Positions 22,949 to 34,826 of a stretch of 64,000 nucleotides of DNA are shown piece by piece. This DNA comes from Flammula alnicola (taxonomy: Eukaryota; Basidiomycota; Agaricomycetes; Agaricales; Strophariaceae). Position 1 is the stretch's first letter; each line of letters opens with the position of its first letter. The stretch covers positions 248,001 to 312,000 of the forward strand of contig JADNRV010000014.1 in NCBI GenBank assembly GCA_015499995.1, in the 5' to 3' direction. Under the pieces are notes generated by a model. It searched no databases. It was given only the letters and a program-made list of their open reading frames with translations, and was not told where the DNA came from. Made by a program: the position numbers and the translations under genes.

Positions 22949-24976
22949 TTAACGTTTCATGCCAGCAACGATGGACGGCCCAGAGACTTTACTCCAGGGC
23001 GACGATGCAAGAGGACCATATCGGAACTCAATGGACGGGATCTGTGCCATAGATTGTGCCGTCGAAGGCAAAGGCGGCGGACGAATCCCAGCATGAGCAT
23101 GCGGGTACGACTGCTGCTGATGGTGTTGCGGCGGTGCCTGGGCTGCGAACGGTGGTTGAGGCTGACCGAGACGTGCCTTCCACGCCGAACGAATGGCATT
23201 TGACCGTTCCAGGAGCTAGAAGACGCATGATAAGCCATTATACAAATAACGGCGAAATAGAGAATGGAGAGGGAGGGATTTGATGGCTCGATGATAACGC
23301 GACAAGAATGATAACCGAAACGAGACTCACCGCCTCCTTCTCAACTCCGTCGGCAATACTTTGGATGATGTTTTCGACGACACTTTTGTGGTTTCCGTGT
23401 GGCTTATCGTCCCGGAAGCGCATCATGCGCCAACGCGAAATGGAAGGATCCCAATGAACCTCCACGACGCGGTCGTCAACCTGCTCTCCTGATCGTTTGA
23501 GCCTGTGGAAAAGAGGGGGGGCGAGAAAGGGAGGAAAGGAAGGGAGAAAAAAAGGGAAATATATAAGTCAGCCTCGTGTCGCGGGTATAGACCTTCGTTC
23601 GCAATGAGATACGAATTTCTCGGCAACTGGGACACTCACTCTTCCCATTCCCTGTCCTCGACGTACATGTCGTCGTATTGTTCGTATTTATCTCCGCCAC
23701 ACCAAACATAGAGTAGAAACAGCGGTTTCGCGCGCCAGTCCGGCTCGTTCGGGTTGTACCTGGAGGGCGGGAAGCGCAGCACAAGTTTGAAGTCGATCGA
23801 GTTCTCCGATGGAGGTTTCCATTTCAATCTACTCATCGCATTGAGGATATGGTCTGCGCAACAAAGAACGAAAATATCTCACATATTGGTGTCCGTTCCG
23901 GGTGTATAGGGTGTGCTGACGCATGTGTAGATGAGACCATCGTTGCCATGTTGGAGGGCCGGGATGTCAATGCTGAAGACTTTCTCGACGTGATACGAAA
24001 AGTTGATCTCCTTGACTAGGATACTGCAGTTTATGTGAACACCCATCATAGAGAAAAATCCTAGTCGACGAACCTGAATGGTTGACTGTCTGCGACTCGC
24101 GGGTGGTCGAATATCATCTTCGCATAAGGTTTGTAGAACCACTCTTTTAATCTCTGAAAGAGAAAAGTCTCAGCAGGTGTACATCATTGTAGTTGCTAAA
24201 ACACGTACTCCGTAGCGTTTGTCCAGTGTCCTTTGCATGACATTCTGATCGTCGATAACCAGGCAATCAAAGGCCAGAAAACGCAATTTTTCCTGGTCGA
24301 CACAAGGTGTAAGAAAGAGCGGAATGAACGAGCAAAAATTACACGTACTTGTCGCGTGACTGGATCGACATCGATGACCAGTTCTCCGTCAATAAGACTA
24401 CTTCGCAGAGGCATCAACGGGTTTTCATGGTGTGGAAAATAGATCCCAGTAATTTCACGGTACGTATTATGTCTGTCGATCTAGGAAAAAGATGCGTAAG
24501 TCAAACATGCAGATAATTACGGCACCAACGCTTGCTAAACCGACGTACAATAAATGTCCTCTGTTCCTTCGTCTCCAGATTCGTGAGCACCAGAAAAAGA
24601 ACACGAATTCCATCGGACTTTTCGCAGACCCAATAGCTAGCAAAAACAATAAGCGTAAAAAGAAAAAAAGAAGAGCAGACACGCAAATACGTCAGTGGCC
24701 AGGTCAAACGACAAAGAAAGCAAAAAGCGACCCACTCTTGTCTTTCTAATTTTGCTAGATCCCTGAAGCCAAAACTAACCGGCTGACTGCCTGGAAATCT
24801 AAAGAGGAGTCATAATGGGTGTGGTTAACGCCACTTGCGTCGTTGCAAGGATCAATGAAAGCGACTTGCCTGTCAGGATTATCCATATGGCACATTCGAG
24901 CAACTTGTGCTTTCAGCCATAGCTCTTGGTCCGAATTTCTAGGAATAAGCTCTCCTGGGAGGTCAGGTATGGGCAT
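22949..24976 (-). CDS. CEG1: mRNA-capping enzyme guanylyltransferase subunit
   Basis: This nuclear enzyme transfers GMP to the 5' end of nascent mRNA. All nucleotidyltransferase motifs are present in order: the active-site Lys in YWVCEKSDGIR (motif I), LIDGELV (III), DGLIYTC (IV), LKWKPP (V) and WRMMRFRDDKPHGNH (VI). The fungal signature FPGSQPVSF sits before motif I. The start is ATG 24976-24974 (MPIPDLPGELIP). The C-terminus after LLERSNAIRSAWKARLG is Gln/Pro-rich and low in complexity, ending at 22949. About eight short introns separate the exons. The first intron is only in phase if it uses a GC donor (CAG|GCAAGT...TTTAG). It lies in tandem with SKP1, about 330 bases downstream of it. The family call is very secure. 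Confidence 0.93.
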
Positions 24977-25305
24977 TACTGGAGAGAAGGCTGTGGTGTG
25001 TTCATGCAAGCAGAACCTGATAAGGCGTATATATACGAAGAGTGAAGTATTTAAAGGCAAGTACACCGTGCAGACCGAAACGAGCCCTTTCGCATTTCCA
25101 AGTCCGGCCTCTCCGAAGATCTTACGTCAGCATTCTCCTTTCCCATATGGATCAGACCCTGAGCAACACTCAAATGAAAACACTTCGCAACGCCTCGTTG
25201 TCAAGATGACTCGAAGTTGTGTGTATGATTTCGAGCTCAGAGGTACAAGAACAGGAGAAACAATGCGACAGGATGATAAGAGAGAGAAAAAAAAAAGATC
25301 CGCGT

Positions 25306-26098
25306 TCATCGATCTTCTGCCCATTCCTAGAGGAGAAAATTACAATGAACAAGGCGTTACTGATGAGCGATAGATGAACCCTTACGTTCTCCTTCTTGAT
25401 TTGTGCCTGATAAGAAAGACGACAGGTTAGACGAGTGAATCGATGAGAGAACAGTAATACAAACCTCTTCCTCGGGGGTGAAGTCATTGACAATGTTGAA
25501 GAGCTTGCGTATCTCTTCGGGCGTCTTACCCTTGATCATGTTAGCTACTGTCTTGCATCCAACGTCACTATAGAAAAGTCTTAGCTTCTATTTCAAAGTA
25601 TATGCAAATGAAGAAAAACGCACAGGAGAGACTTGATATCGAGGTAGTTGGCAGCAAGGATGATCTCGAAGAGCATCTCTTGATCAACGGTGATGAACTT
25701 TTGGTCCCACTCGCTGATATCTGTCGTGCGCTTGCGTGTCTCATCCTGGCTTTGGTCGGCATCAGCGGAAGGCAGGGGCTCGCCACGATGGTGTTCGCAG
25801 TACTCGAGAACCTGGTGGCATTGTTAGTGTGATTCGGTACAACCATTGATGATGAGCGCGAAAAAGACTTACCTTCTTCATGACACTCGACGAGACGTTG
25901 GGGAGGGGAATAGGTTGGTCTGATTCACCGACATCTGCGACAGAAAACGTGTGAGACGAGTACAACACAAAGTTGCGCCGAGTAGCAAGATGAGAATGGT
26001 GGCAGACCTTCAAGCATGTTCTTGATAAGGACGGAACGCTCTACGACATCTTTGTCCGCGTTGAACTGCTCGTTGTCTGAAGTGACGAGGAGAACCAT
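25306..26098 (-). CDS. SKP1: SKP1, SCF ubiquitin ligase adaptor
   Basis: SKP1 links cullin to F-box proteins in the SCF ubiquitin ligase. The start is ATG 26098-26096 ([12 protein letters not shown]). Exons 26008-26098, 25873-25934 and from 25811 down join in phase. Further introns fall within SLL|DVGC and KKEN|EWAEDR. Diagnostic stretches are [58 protein letters not shown] and the ending IKKENEWAEDR, the F-box-binding C-terminus. The protein is about 160 residues, usual for the family. It is transcribed divergently from the bL27m gene across only about 160 bases. Confidence 0.96.
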
Positions 26099-26258
26099 GT
26101 TTCGTAAATTTGTGGGTTGATGTAAGACTAAGTGGATGAAGAATGAAGGTGTTACATAAATTGGTCATGTTATATCTCGCTCGGCAATAGCCGACGGACA
26201 AGCCGCGCTTGGACCTTTATTATCTTTTTTGACTCAACCTGTGCCCGTTGCATCAACA
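26099..26258. promoter_or_regulatory. Short divergent promoter of SKP1 and bL27m
   Basis: The two start codons are only about 160 bases apart, so both core promoters must share this segment. It contains a TTATTATCTTTTTTGACTC pyrimidine-rich stretch just before the bL27m start. Confidence 0.6.
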
Positions 26259-26860
26259 ATGTCGTTTCTGACTCGCTGTTTGGATTCCGCCAGGTCGCCG
26301 TTTACTCTTCTCGGTAAGAAACTCATACCCGCACTTCCCTGACTCAGTTCTAATGCACATATAGGTGCAATTCGTACCGCAACAAAACGCGCTGGAGGTA
26401 CAGTGCACAACCATGGTGGCTCCCCCGGCAAGCGGCTCGGTGTCAAAAAATTCTCAGGTAGGGCTATGCTATTGTACGACATACAATAGTTAACGCGCGT
26501 CATACTCGCCCACAGACCAATATGTTATACCTGGCAACATTATTGTAAGACAACGCGGCACCTTATTCCATCCAGGTCAACATGTACGTCCTAGAACGGT
26601 ATCTCTTCTATTGTGGCGGCCTTGTAAAATCTACACCTCGTTTCTAGGTCAAAATGGGACGTGACCACACAATATACGCAACAATCCCGGGATTCGTTCG
26701 TTTCTACAAGGAGAAGTGGATGATGGGAGAGCGAAGATTTGTCGGAGTCGTGCTCGATCGCGGAGATGTGCTACCACGCGACCAAGCCTCTCGCGGGCGC
26801 AGTCGGTACTGCGGTCTTGTAGACCGCACACGTCCAGATCACGAAACACAACCAATATGA
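26259..26860 (+). CDS. Mitochondrial ribosomal protein bL27m
   Basis: This is a large-subunit protein of the mitochondrial ribosome, close to the peptidyl transferase centre. Exons 26259-26313, 26365-26457, 26516-26583 and 26648-26860 join to 142 residues. After a basic N-terminal presequence come the family hallmarks RTATKRAGGTVHNHGGSPGKRLGVKKF, VIPGNIIVRQRGTLFHPG and VKMGRDHTIYA. The C-terminal extension (GFVRFYKEKWM, RFVGVVLDRGDVLPRD) is typical of fungal bL27m. It is intact. Confidence 0.95.
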
Positions 26861-27141
26861 GGAGAACACCTCTATGTGGGACGTCGTCGACCTGTCAGCT
26901 ATGTATTTGTCTCTTCTCTACTATTTAATGGCAGCCAGCTATAATAGACACAGATACAGCCTATGAGTAAAGTCTGTCCGCCGGATTGAGTCAGTTTTCT
27001 CACACCAGCGCAGCAGGTCGAGGATTTTTCAGCGTCGCTGGGCACAGCTGCGTCGGCATCAGCTTCTAAAAATAGCCTCATTCACAGGACAACGGGCAGC
27101 CATCGAGCTGAACGTTACATCCTTCTCAAGGTTCAACCACG

Positions 27142-28121
27142 ATGACCGCAGAAACCTCCAATCCGACCCCCCTTCTTACTATTACCCCTCTAAAGCCGTC
27201 AGGTGGGCCCACTATCTTTCTTCTTTAGCATAAACAAGGACGGCTAGTAACGTACGAGGCTTGTCCGCAGATATACCCCCTGAAGAAGACATCATTGCTG
27301 AGGGCAAACAGCTCATCGAGGCTACGACTTCCTGGAAAGCTGGAAAAACATTCTTCGGCGTTGTCCACACCAGCTCGCGTCCAAAGCTACAGGGGGATGG
27401 TGCACCATGGCATTGCCGCACCAGCGAGCACAAACCAGACGAATTAACCTTTGACCAGCTGTGGGATAAATTGTCCCATGACAAGGCTGAGAACGAACTC
27501 CAGTGCGTATCATCTGTATTGTTTACACCTCACATTTTAGTTAACGTTTGGCTTGTTATCTCTTCAGGTTCATCCACGAAATCCAAAAGGTCAACAAAGT
27601 CAAGGAACTCTCTCCAACCGCCAGCATCTGGACGCTATACTACACGTTCACACCGCCCGTCTCGCCTCGAGTCTTCACCGAACTCCAAGTCACCTACCTA
27701 TCCGAAAGCAAACCCCGCACAGGGTACGTTATGCTCTGTGTAACGGTCGAAACAGATACTCATTACTCATCTAAATTTAAAGGCTGATCGTCTCCCTCGC
27801 CATCGACCTGACGGGCAAGGGCGATGAAGAATTGCACCTGCTCGAAGAAAAGGGCACGAAGGGCCGCTACGTCAGCGTCGAGCGTGTTCTGGAGTTGGAG
27901 AACGGGAACACGGAGTGGCGCATGGCCACCTCCAGCACCCCCGGCGGTAGTATACCCGGCTTCATCGTCGAAAGCACCATGGCCAAGAAAATTGCTTCGG
28001 TAAGCCGCTCTTGCTTTTATTCTGTTTTTCTGCTTCCCTTTTCCGATATTGACTGACATGAAATTCTCTGGACTTCTAGGACGTCCCACAATTTATCAAG
28101 TGGTTCAATTCCAAGAAATGA
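27142..28121 (+). CDS. DUF3074 START-like domain protein
   Basis: Five exons (27142-27202, 27271-27502, 27568-27723, 27783-27999, 28080-28121) give 235 residues in phase. The sequence follows the fungal DUF3074 family, thought to have a START-like lipid-binding fold: GDGAPWHCRTSEH, DQLWDKLSHDKAENE, SIWTLYYTFTPPVSPRVF, GRYVSVERV, EWRMATSSTPGG and the ending VPQFIKWFNSKK. Ligand and cell role are not established for this family as far as I know. The short N-terminus and normal end suggest a complete protein. Confidence 0.88.
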
Positions 28122-28723
28122 GTTCCCGATACCCTTGGTTTTACACATCTCCATTATACCTCTCTGTGTACTTTTCCTCGTACGAATCGCTCGGACGAAA
28201 TACAACACCACTTTCTTAGAAAAGATCTTATTAGAAAAGATCTTATCTGATTTTATACCGATCCCTGAGGACCCACAAGTGATTGGCGAGGATTTAAATT
28301 AGCGATGTTCCTTGATATGAGGAGCTTGACCTTGAAACCCGTACACATGTACGTACCAAGGACTTAGGGACCGCTGACATCGATCCATCGATCCATCGAT
28401 AGAATCAGAAGGACAGAAGGACCTTGTTCCTTCTACATATCTCATCAATCATCGCCGTCGCCGAGCTGCATACAAAGGGTGCAAGGAACTTAGGAAGGAG
28501 GGAGATAATTTTCCTCAAAGATCTATCATGATCAGACCTAGGGCCCTATGGGCGGTCAGAACGCCCATCAGACGTAGATGCGTCTCCATTTCACCGGATA
28601 AACAAGCAACGAGGAAGACACGACCCCGTGTCCTAATACTACTATTACTGAGAACTTAGAGACGATAAGAAACAGAAGAAAAAAACCTTTGCAGGTATAT
28701 ATTCAGGTATAAAATCATGAATT
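28122..28723. other. Convergent intergenic region with CATCGATC repeat
   Basis: This lies between the 3' ends of the DUF3074 and glutamine-synthetase-like genes. It includes nearly three CATCGATC units at 28378-28400 and a direct repeat of TTAGAAAAGATCTTAT at 28215-28245. No gene is visible. Confidence 0.6.
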
Positions 28724-30983
28724 CTAAGCAAGTTCAAGGTAACGTTCAACTGTAAACAAACCCAGTCAATCTTCCTTCATAACCGAAATAAGAGACAGAG
28801 AAACCCACCCTCCCAGTTGGTAACAGCCTCGTTCCACAGCTTGACCTCATGTTCACGCGTACCACCATAATGCTCGACAAAATCATCGCCGAAGACCTCT
28901 GGTTCACGCGCAATGCTCTCCGGGCGCATCATCCTAGCTGTCGCTGCTTCTAGCGATGTAGGCAGCATCTTAATCTGTTTCATATATGCATGCATGAATA
29001 AATGGGACAGAGACATATTAGAATTTACATTCAACATACCTTTCCATTACTGCGGTCCTCCGGAGTGAAATGGCTGATAGGCGGGCCAGGGAGAGACAAT
29101 TTCTTATTGATGCCTCGTAATCCGAGCAGGAAGATGGCGCTGAGGGCAAAGTACGGGTTCATATCTGCGCCTGGTATCCGCACCTCCATCCGCGTCGCTG
29201 CTGGAGGACAAGAGGGCGGAGAGATGATACGGATAGAAGCAGCGCGCGAGTCGTATCCATACGTCACAGCATTGGGAGCCCAGAAGGCCTCTCCGCCTAC
29301 CAGTCGCTTATAGCCGTTGATGGTCGGTACCAACTGTTCAGTTCTAAATCAGTGGAACAGACATTGTCTTGGTGCTGGAAATTTCGTTACCGCAGGCATC
29401 ACTGGATTTGGAGATAAGTAGATAGCACAGAGAGCAGGTCAAATATCAAGTACCATCAGCAATTCCATCGAGTATACCGGCAAGGAACCATTCTGCCTCC
29501 TGGCTGATGAATTTAGTGTCCTCATTGGCAGCATTGTCTCGACCGGTCTTGAGTTCAGCGTCAGACACCGCGAAGATATTTCTGCCTTCTTTGTTCCTCA
29601 GAGATATATGCACATGTCTAGAATCGTGAGTAAAAGCGTCATCGGAACAAATTCAGCAGTACATACCCGCTACAGCCTGGAAGCTGCCAAACGAAAAAAA
29701 AATCCCTCAGTCCACAAATCACAAGTTGGGATAAATACAGTGTCACTTACGCCGCCCCAAGGTTTGGCCATAAAACTAGGAATGACACCATATTTCATGC
29801 CTACAGACTTGGCTGTATACTTGAACAGAATGGCATTATCCGCCATTCTCAGGGCTGATGTATAAGCAAGTGCAGTTTCGAGAACCCCGGGCCCAGTTTC
29901 CGTGTCTTCATAGAAAAAAGAAAACATCAGTCCTTGAATTTCAATCAGTGGATTAGATAACCTACGGTGTCCTTCAATAGCGACATCAAATCTTACACTT
30001 TCGTCAAATAAAGCATGGAAATATTCGTTGTTCAATTGCGTTCTAAGAAGGGAATATCCGTGCACTAAATTCGCCGGTTAAAGAGTTGCCAGAGAGAAGA
30101 GAAAAGGGCGTTGACAAACTTCCAGGTGTCAGAGGTTCCAGGTTTGTGTAGTTCTTCTCCGCCGCAGAATGGGCGGTCTCTGATAGAAAATAAGGGACAG
30201 AAATTATGGAGCTGAAGGTGAAATTCACCTTTAAAGTTGAAGTACTAATGCTATCCCTGAACCATGACGTAGAAATGGAAGACAAGATTTCCAGACATAC
30301 CTCATATTCTACACCTGAAAAACACTCGTAACCAGCAGCCTGAGCTCTGTCTGTAGCACTTTTGAGCACGCCGCGAGGGTCCACCGATAGCGGTTCTTTT
30401 GTATCTGGATCCAGAAAAGAGACCAAAAAGAAAGGCACATTATGCTCCCATGGAATTCGGCGAAAAGACGAGAGGTCTATGACTGCAATGATGTCGCGAT
30501 ATCCATTGGCTTTGTTGGATATGAGAAGCTCTCTTGAATACACGGCGTCGTGAATGTCCCATCCGCTAAAATTCACCGAAAAAAATCAGGGTTAGATCAA
30601 GGCCATGAAGGGCAGAATGGCGGAGTGACTTACAAAATGACACTACAAAAGCCGAAACCATCTGATTTCGCAGCACTTAAGAATTTCTCCTTCGACTATT
30701 GCCAGAATTACAATCTGAACATTCAGTTACAAGGAAGATGACGGACCATAAACTTTCCCCTAAGAACGCCATCGACTTACGGTCGCTCTCAGCATCGGAG
30801 AGGGTATATGTGTCGGTATCTGCGCTCACCATCTATTCCTAGATAACGAAGAAGGGAAGATAAGCCGGTTCAGCCTACTAAGTGGTTATTTGAAAACTCA
30901 CCGGCAACCTTGACCTTGATATCGCCCACGAGTGCGCGTTGGAGGTCACCGAAAGATTTTACTGCAAGAGAAGTGGCGGCCAT
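28724..30983 (-). CDS. Glutamine-synthetase-like enzyme (GS-I / gamma-glutamylamide type)
   Basis: The start is ATG 30983-30981 (MAATSLAVKSFGDLQRALVGDIKVKVAG). Small exons rebuild GIDVDGVLRGKFM, EKFLSAAKSDGFGFCSVIFGWDIHD and the large N-domain exon (SRELLISN... to ECFSGVEYE). The catalytic half has KYGVIPSFMAKPWGG, LPGCSGHVHISL (the substrate-binding HxHxSL), GYKRLVGGEAFWAPNAVTYG, AASIRIISPP and RMEVRIPGADMNPYFALSA. The last coding exon is eight codons (VERYLELA) after an intron, ending at 28724. These motifs place it among fungal type-I-like glutamine synthetases, related to the FluG C-terminal half and gamma-glutamylpolyamine synthetases. The canonical fungal enzyme (type II) looks different, so a side-chain amine substrate other than ammonia is possible. 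Confidence 0.85.
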
Positions 30984-31679
30984 CGGATATGTATATCCTT
31001 TAACGAAACGACGCGATGTGGACTCTGACAATGTCAGTGACAAGAAGTTGGGGGCCGCAATGATGTAGTTCCGGGCTGAAAGGGGATGAATACCGCGTGA
31101 CTGCTTGACAGAGCGACATCAAGTCGCGTCGCGTACGTACATATCGCGTTGTATCGCGTCCAATTAATTTTGAATATTTATAGGGAACCCTGCCCATACT
31201 TTCGAGTAGACACAGAGTCGGCGAGAACGATGGCGAGCTCGCTGTATATTTATGCTCTGACCTTTATTACAATTACAACACTGCGACGACAATTGCCAGC
31301 ATGGCAATATTGAATCACTGGAGCTTCATACGAGTTATTATCGATTTTTGTCCGAGTTATGCATGGTCCCGTCCTGCAAGTAATCGCAGTTTACACGGAA
31401 TAACTTAGCAACAATATACAAGATGGTCCAGATTGCAAAACCTCAAACGCGTTAAAAGTCGCTCAAAATTCGGGGTGTCACTTTCAACTTTTCCCACTTT
31501 TCCTTCCGAACGCAGATCTCGCACCGCACCTGCAGCGCCGATATTCGCGAATTGCATAGTTTGAGTTTGAGGAGACTCCGACGCGGCAGCAACATACACA
31601 CTACCAGGAAGATATTTGCCAGAACTTCCAGTCGAGATATGGTTCAGGATCCTTTCTCTCGCAACGCACATTCCAGGAG
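30984..31679. other. Intergenic
   Basis: This is upstream of the glutamine-synthetase-like gene and of the F-box relic. Short CGCGT/TCGCG words cluster at 31110-31160. No gene is recognised. Confidence 0.5.
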
Positions 31680-32650
31680 CCTACGAGGGTTGACGACTAC
31701 TCCTTCGTCGCCGATTTCACGCTCGACCGCCTGGATATCTGCTCCAGCAACCGGTTCAGGTCCACGATGATGAACAAGCTTGCGTTTTCACGCGTATGCA
31801 AGTTCTGGAATGCCATCGCTCAGAGATCTTTGTTTGAATACCTTCGTATCAGGAGTGGGCAGTATGCCGCAGTAAGCACGCGCCATCGCCTTGGCACTCG
31901 AGCGGACGTTAAATAATAACGATCATGAGCCGCATTTTGGAATGCGCACCGTTCGCATCGACATCGCGCTGGAAAGCGAGCACGTCTGGGAGTCAGAACA
32001 TACCCAGGCGATGGTATTCATTTTCCAGTGTTGCCCGAATTTGGTGTGCTTCTCAACGGCGTTTTCCACTTCCGATCCTCGAGGGTATTCTTTATACCAT
32101 TCGTCGCCTACCACGGAAGATTGCGCCGTTTGAAGGTCAAGGCCGATAAGGATGTTCTGCGCAGCATAGAGGAATATCTGGGAGGAAATTTGGAGGTCCT
32201 ATGGCTCCTTCGCACGTCCAGATACTCAAAGTCCCCGAAATTCGAGCATGCATCTTCCAATATAGTGAATCTTTCGTTGCTCAACGCAGGTGGCATCATC
32301 CCTGATTTGAGCGCCTGGCCCAGCATTCAGACGTTGTCGATCAGGTACATAGAATTGGCCAACATACAAACCGATTGGCCTCTAAAATCCAAAAACCCAA
32401 AACTGAGGTGCATCGTTATCGAGGACCTCGTGGATCGCCTTCCAGAGAGGGAGGCGAACGTCTTTCTCAAAGCAAATATGACCAGCGTCATTTCTCGGAA
32501 CACCTTTCCAAGTTTGGAATGCGTAAGGGTTTGGAATGCGTAAGGGTTTCCCTTCCTTTCCGCAACAGGAGAGGTTCGTCTTCCTTGGTGCTGGAAAAAT
32601 ACAGGATGATCTGGCATCAATGGCTACGATCCTGTAAGTTGGAATTCTAA
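31680..32650 (+). pseudogene. F-box/leucine-rich-repeat-type protein relic
   Basis: Plus-strand pieces resemble the Agaricomycete F-box/LRR class: LAFSRVCKFWNAIAQRSLFEYLRIRSG near the start, then MRTVRIDIALESEHVW, CCPNLVCFST, LRRLKVKADKDVLRSIEEYLGGNLEVLWL, IVNLSLLNAGGIIPDLSAWPSIQTLSIRY and FPSLECVRV. These lie in three different frames with no introns of fitting phase between them (breaks near 31885 and 32115). Near the end a 17-base tandem duplication shifts the frame; without it FPSLECVRV would continue to SLPFRNRRGS and a stop at 32650. The F-box itself is not clear. I infer a decayed substrate-adaptor gene that once could have bound the SKP1 partner. Confidence 0.55.
32513..32546 (+). repeat. 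17-bp tandem duplication inside the F-box relic
   Basis: TTTGGAATGCGTAAGGG occurs twice head to tail (32513-32529, 32530-32546). The 17-base gain is exactly the shift needed to move from the upstream to the downstream frame. Confidence 0.95.
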
Positions 32651-32858
32651 TCGAGGTATCGCAATAACTCCAACTTGAAGCCGACTGTATAATATTCTGT
32701 AAGCACCTGTTCGCATTCACAAGAAACTGCTGACGGTGACATGAATCATAATATAGGTATCCCGGGACAACTTGACGCCAATGAGGAGTTTACTTGTACA
32801 TATATATTTGGTATCGTCATTATATTGTAACGTCGGTATATCTTAGAATTGCATACCT

Positions 32859-33616
32859 TTATGTACCATCTCCTCGTCGTAACCTATTAAATTTTGGGAG
32901 CATTTCCCTCAAATACTCGGCATGTTTCCGCCTGAGGTCCGCTTCCTGTACTTTGCCTCTTCCGCTCCAAGTCCGCTGTTCTGCAGCAGGGCCGTAAACC
33001 ACAGTGTAATCTTCGAGCAGCTTGTCTTCTGTCGGCACCAAGAGGCAGCCAGCGCCTACTACGCAATATGAGGACACACGGACAGTATGGTGAACTCGAG
33101 CTCGTGTTGATATAGTGTTGAAGTTTCCGACTGTCGGTGACTCGATGCCTGCAAGGTGATAAATACTCGCATAAAAATGGTTCACACAGGAAGATGGACA
33201 TACGACAGCCGATTTCGAAGAGGTTGTCATCTCCAATTCGCATAACCTCCCTCCGTCTGTTAGGATTAGTACAGTTGAAAAAAATTTATGACACATTTAA
33301 GCTTCACCTGTTGACTATAATAGCACCTTCTTCTATTATGCAACCCATTCCGATGACGATGGGGCCTGCTATTGCAAATATTGTGGCTTTGGGATGAACG
33401 ATCGTCCCTGAAGATTAAACGAATGAAAATGAGTTGAAAGTAGACTGAGTGGTCTACAGACCTGAACCAATGGTTATATCTCCTTTCAGTTCGACATCTT
33501 GACAGACGATAGCTTTCGAATGGATGGTGAACTTGTCGCGTCTAAGAAATAGAATTGGAGATAGGTAAGCCCCTGTGCCACTGGGAGTCAAAAAGAATGC
33601 AACACATTGGTGGCAT
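32859..33616 (-). CDS. Dynactin subunit 6 (p27), left-handed beta-helix
   Basis: This is a pointed-end subunit of dynactin, the cargo adaptor of dynein. The hexapeptide-repeat fold shows as [93 protein letters not shown] and [28 protein letters not shown]. The C-terminal helix has [26 protein letters not shown]. The start is the least certain part: ATG 33616 followed by a short exon (MPPI) and an intron GTGTTG...CTTAG keeps the frame into RDKFTIHS. The gene is otherwise complete. Confidence 0.88.
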
Positions 33617-33853
33617 TTCTCAAGTCATGAAGGGATCGAAGTGCCCTCTTGAGTAGGGTATATTCGCAGGTTCAGGAATTCTCGGCCGTTCAGTTGATGT
33701 TAAAGTTGAGCGTCTGGCCTGTGTCATCGAAGAATCAATGTTTGTCTTGAATTGGCAACGGCCTGCGTATCGTTTCGCTTCGCATTTCTTTTTACTACCG
33801 TTCTTCGTCGACAACACAAATTCCTGACCTCTTTCGAGCGGCGTTCTTGGAAG

Positions 33854-34770
33854 ATGGAGAAGTCCTCACTATGGACAGTCGGCCTAGGGACGCTAACAAT
33901 ATGCAAGTCCGTCTTTGATTTATTCTATCGCACACTGAGCGGGCCTAACATATCCAATTTTTTCCAGCTGCGAGTAGTGCGCTCATCACAGGAATCTATT
34001 CTATCTTCAAAGGAACGCCTCATCTTGGGATTGTCGTTGCCGCTGCCACGATAAATAGCGGAGTCACTGGTGCTACATTTTTCAGTACGTCAACTTGCCC
34101 AATATTCCTTTGGATGCTTCTTATTTTCTTACCTCTTTACGATAGCTGTTCGCGAATTTTCCGTTAGCCCTGCACTTAATCGTGTTGCCCCTTGGGCACA
34201 ATATGCCCAGCGAAGACGAGAATTGGGTATCGATGCCCCTTCGAGCGAGGCGCTCTCGCCATCCCCAATTGCCCTGCCGGAACTGCGGACGAATAAACTG
34301 CTGGACAGTGGTGTGAGCGGTGCCGTTACTGGAGGACTTCTTCGCGGAATCAGATGTGTGTGTTTTGCGGCCTTTTTACGGTACTTGCTAATGATCTTGG
34401 GCGATTAGCTGGTCGACGTGCCGCTCTTCCTGGGATGCTGACGGGTGCAGTCGCATGCACCCTTCTCCAATACGGATATAATCAATTAAACCTACTACGA
34501 CTGCGATATATCTCGAAGGTTAAGGGAGAGGACAGGACTACCGGCGACGTGCCCGTCTTGCGGACTGGAAGCGACGGCACTACACAAGCGGGGGAGCGTC
34601 CAGTTTCTTTTCTGGAGGCAGTATTGAAGACGATAGGCATGAAACCCATTTCTGATGAGGAATACCTCGCGAAATTGAAGAAGACTCGGGAAGTTTATCT
34701 AACCCGGATAGCCGAACTAGAAGGCCAAGCTGAGGAGGAAAGAATATTGCAAGACGATACCAAGTCATGA
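33854..34770 (+). CDS. Tim17/Tim22/Tim23-like membrane protein
   Basis: ATG 33854 (MEKSSLWTVGLGTLT) begins four exons. Recognisable parts are SALITGIYSIFKGTPHLGIVVAAATINSGVTGATFF, then VREFSVSPAL, SGVSGAVTGGLLRGIRSGRRAALPGMLTGAVACTLLQYGYNQLNLLRL, and a charged C-terminal helix (EEYLAKLKKTREVYLTRIAELEG). The Gly-rich paired helices with RSGRRAALPGMLTG match the Tim17/22/23/PMP24 superfamily pattern. The third intron (GTGTGT...GATTAG) joins GIR to SGRR. The first intron is ambiguous: either a GC donor (T|GCAAGT) with the first CAG, or a GT donor with a later AG; both keep the frame. The protein is probably mitochondrial or peroxisomal. It converges with the WD40 gene, with 56 bases between the stops. 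Confidence 0.65.
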
Positions 34771-34826
34771 CAATCGCAAGCTACTTACCACTACCTAATA
34801 CTAATGAAGCTACTTCTATATACTAT

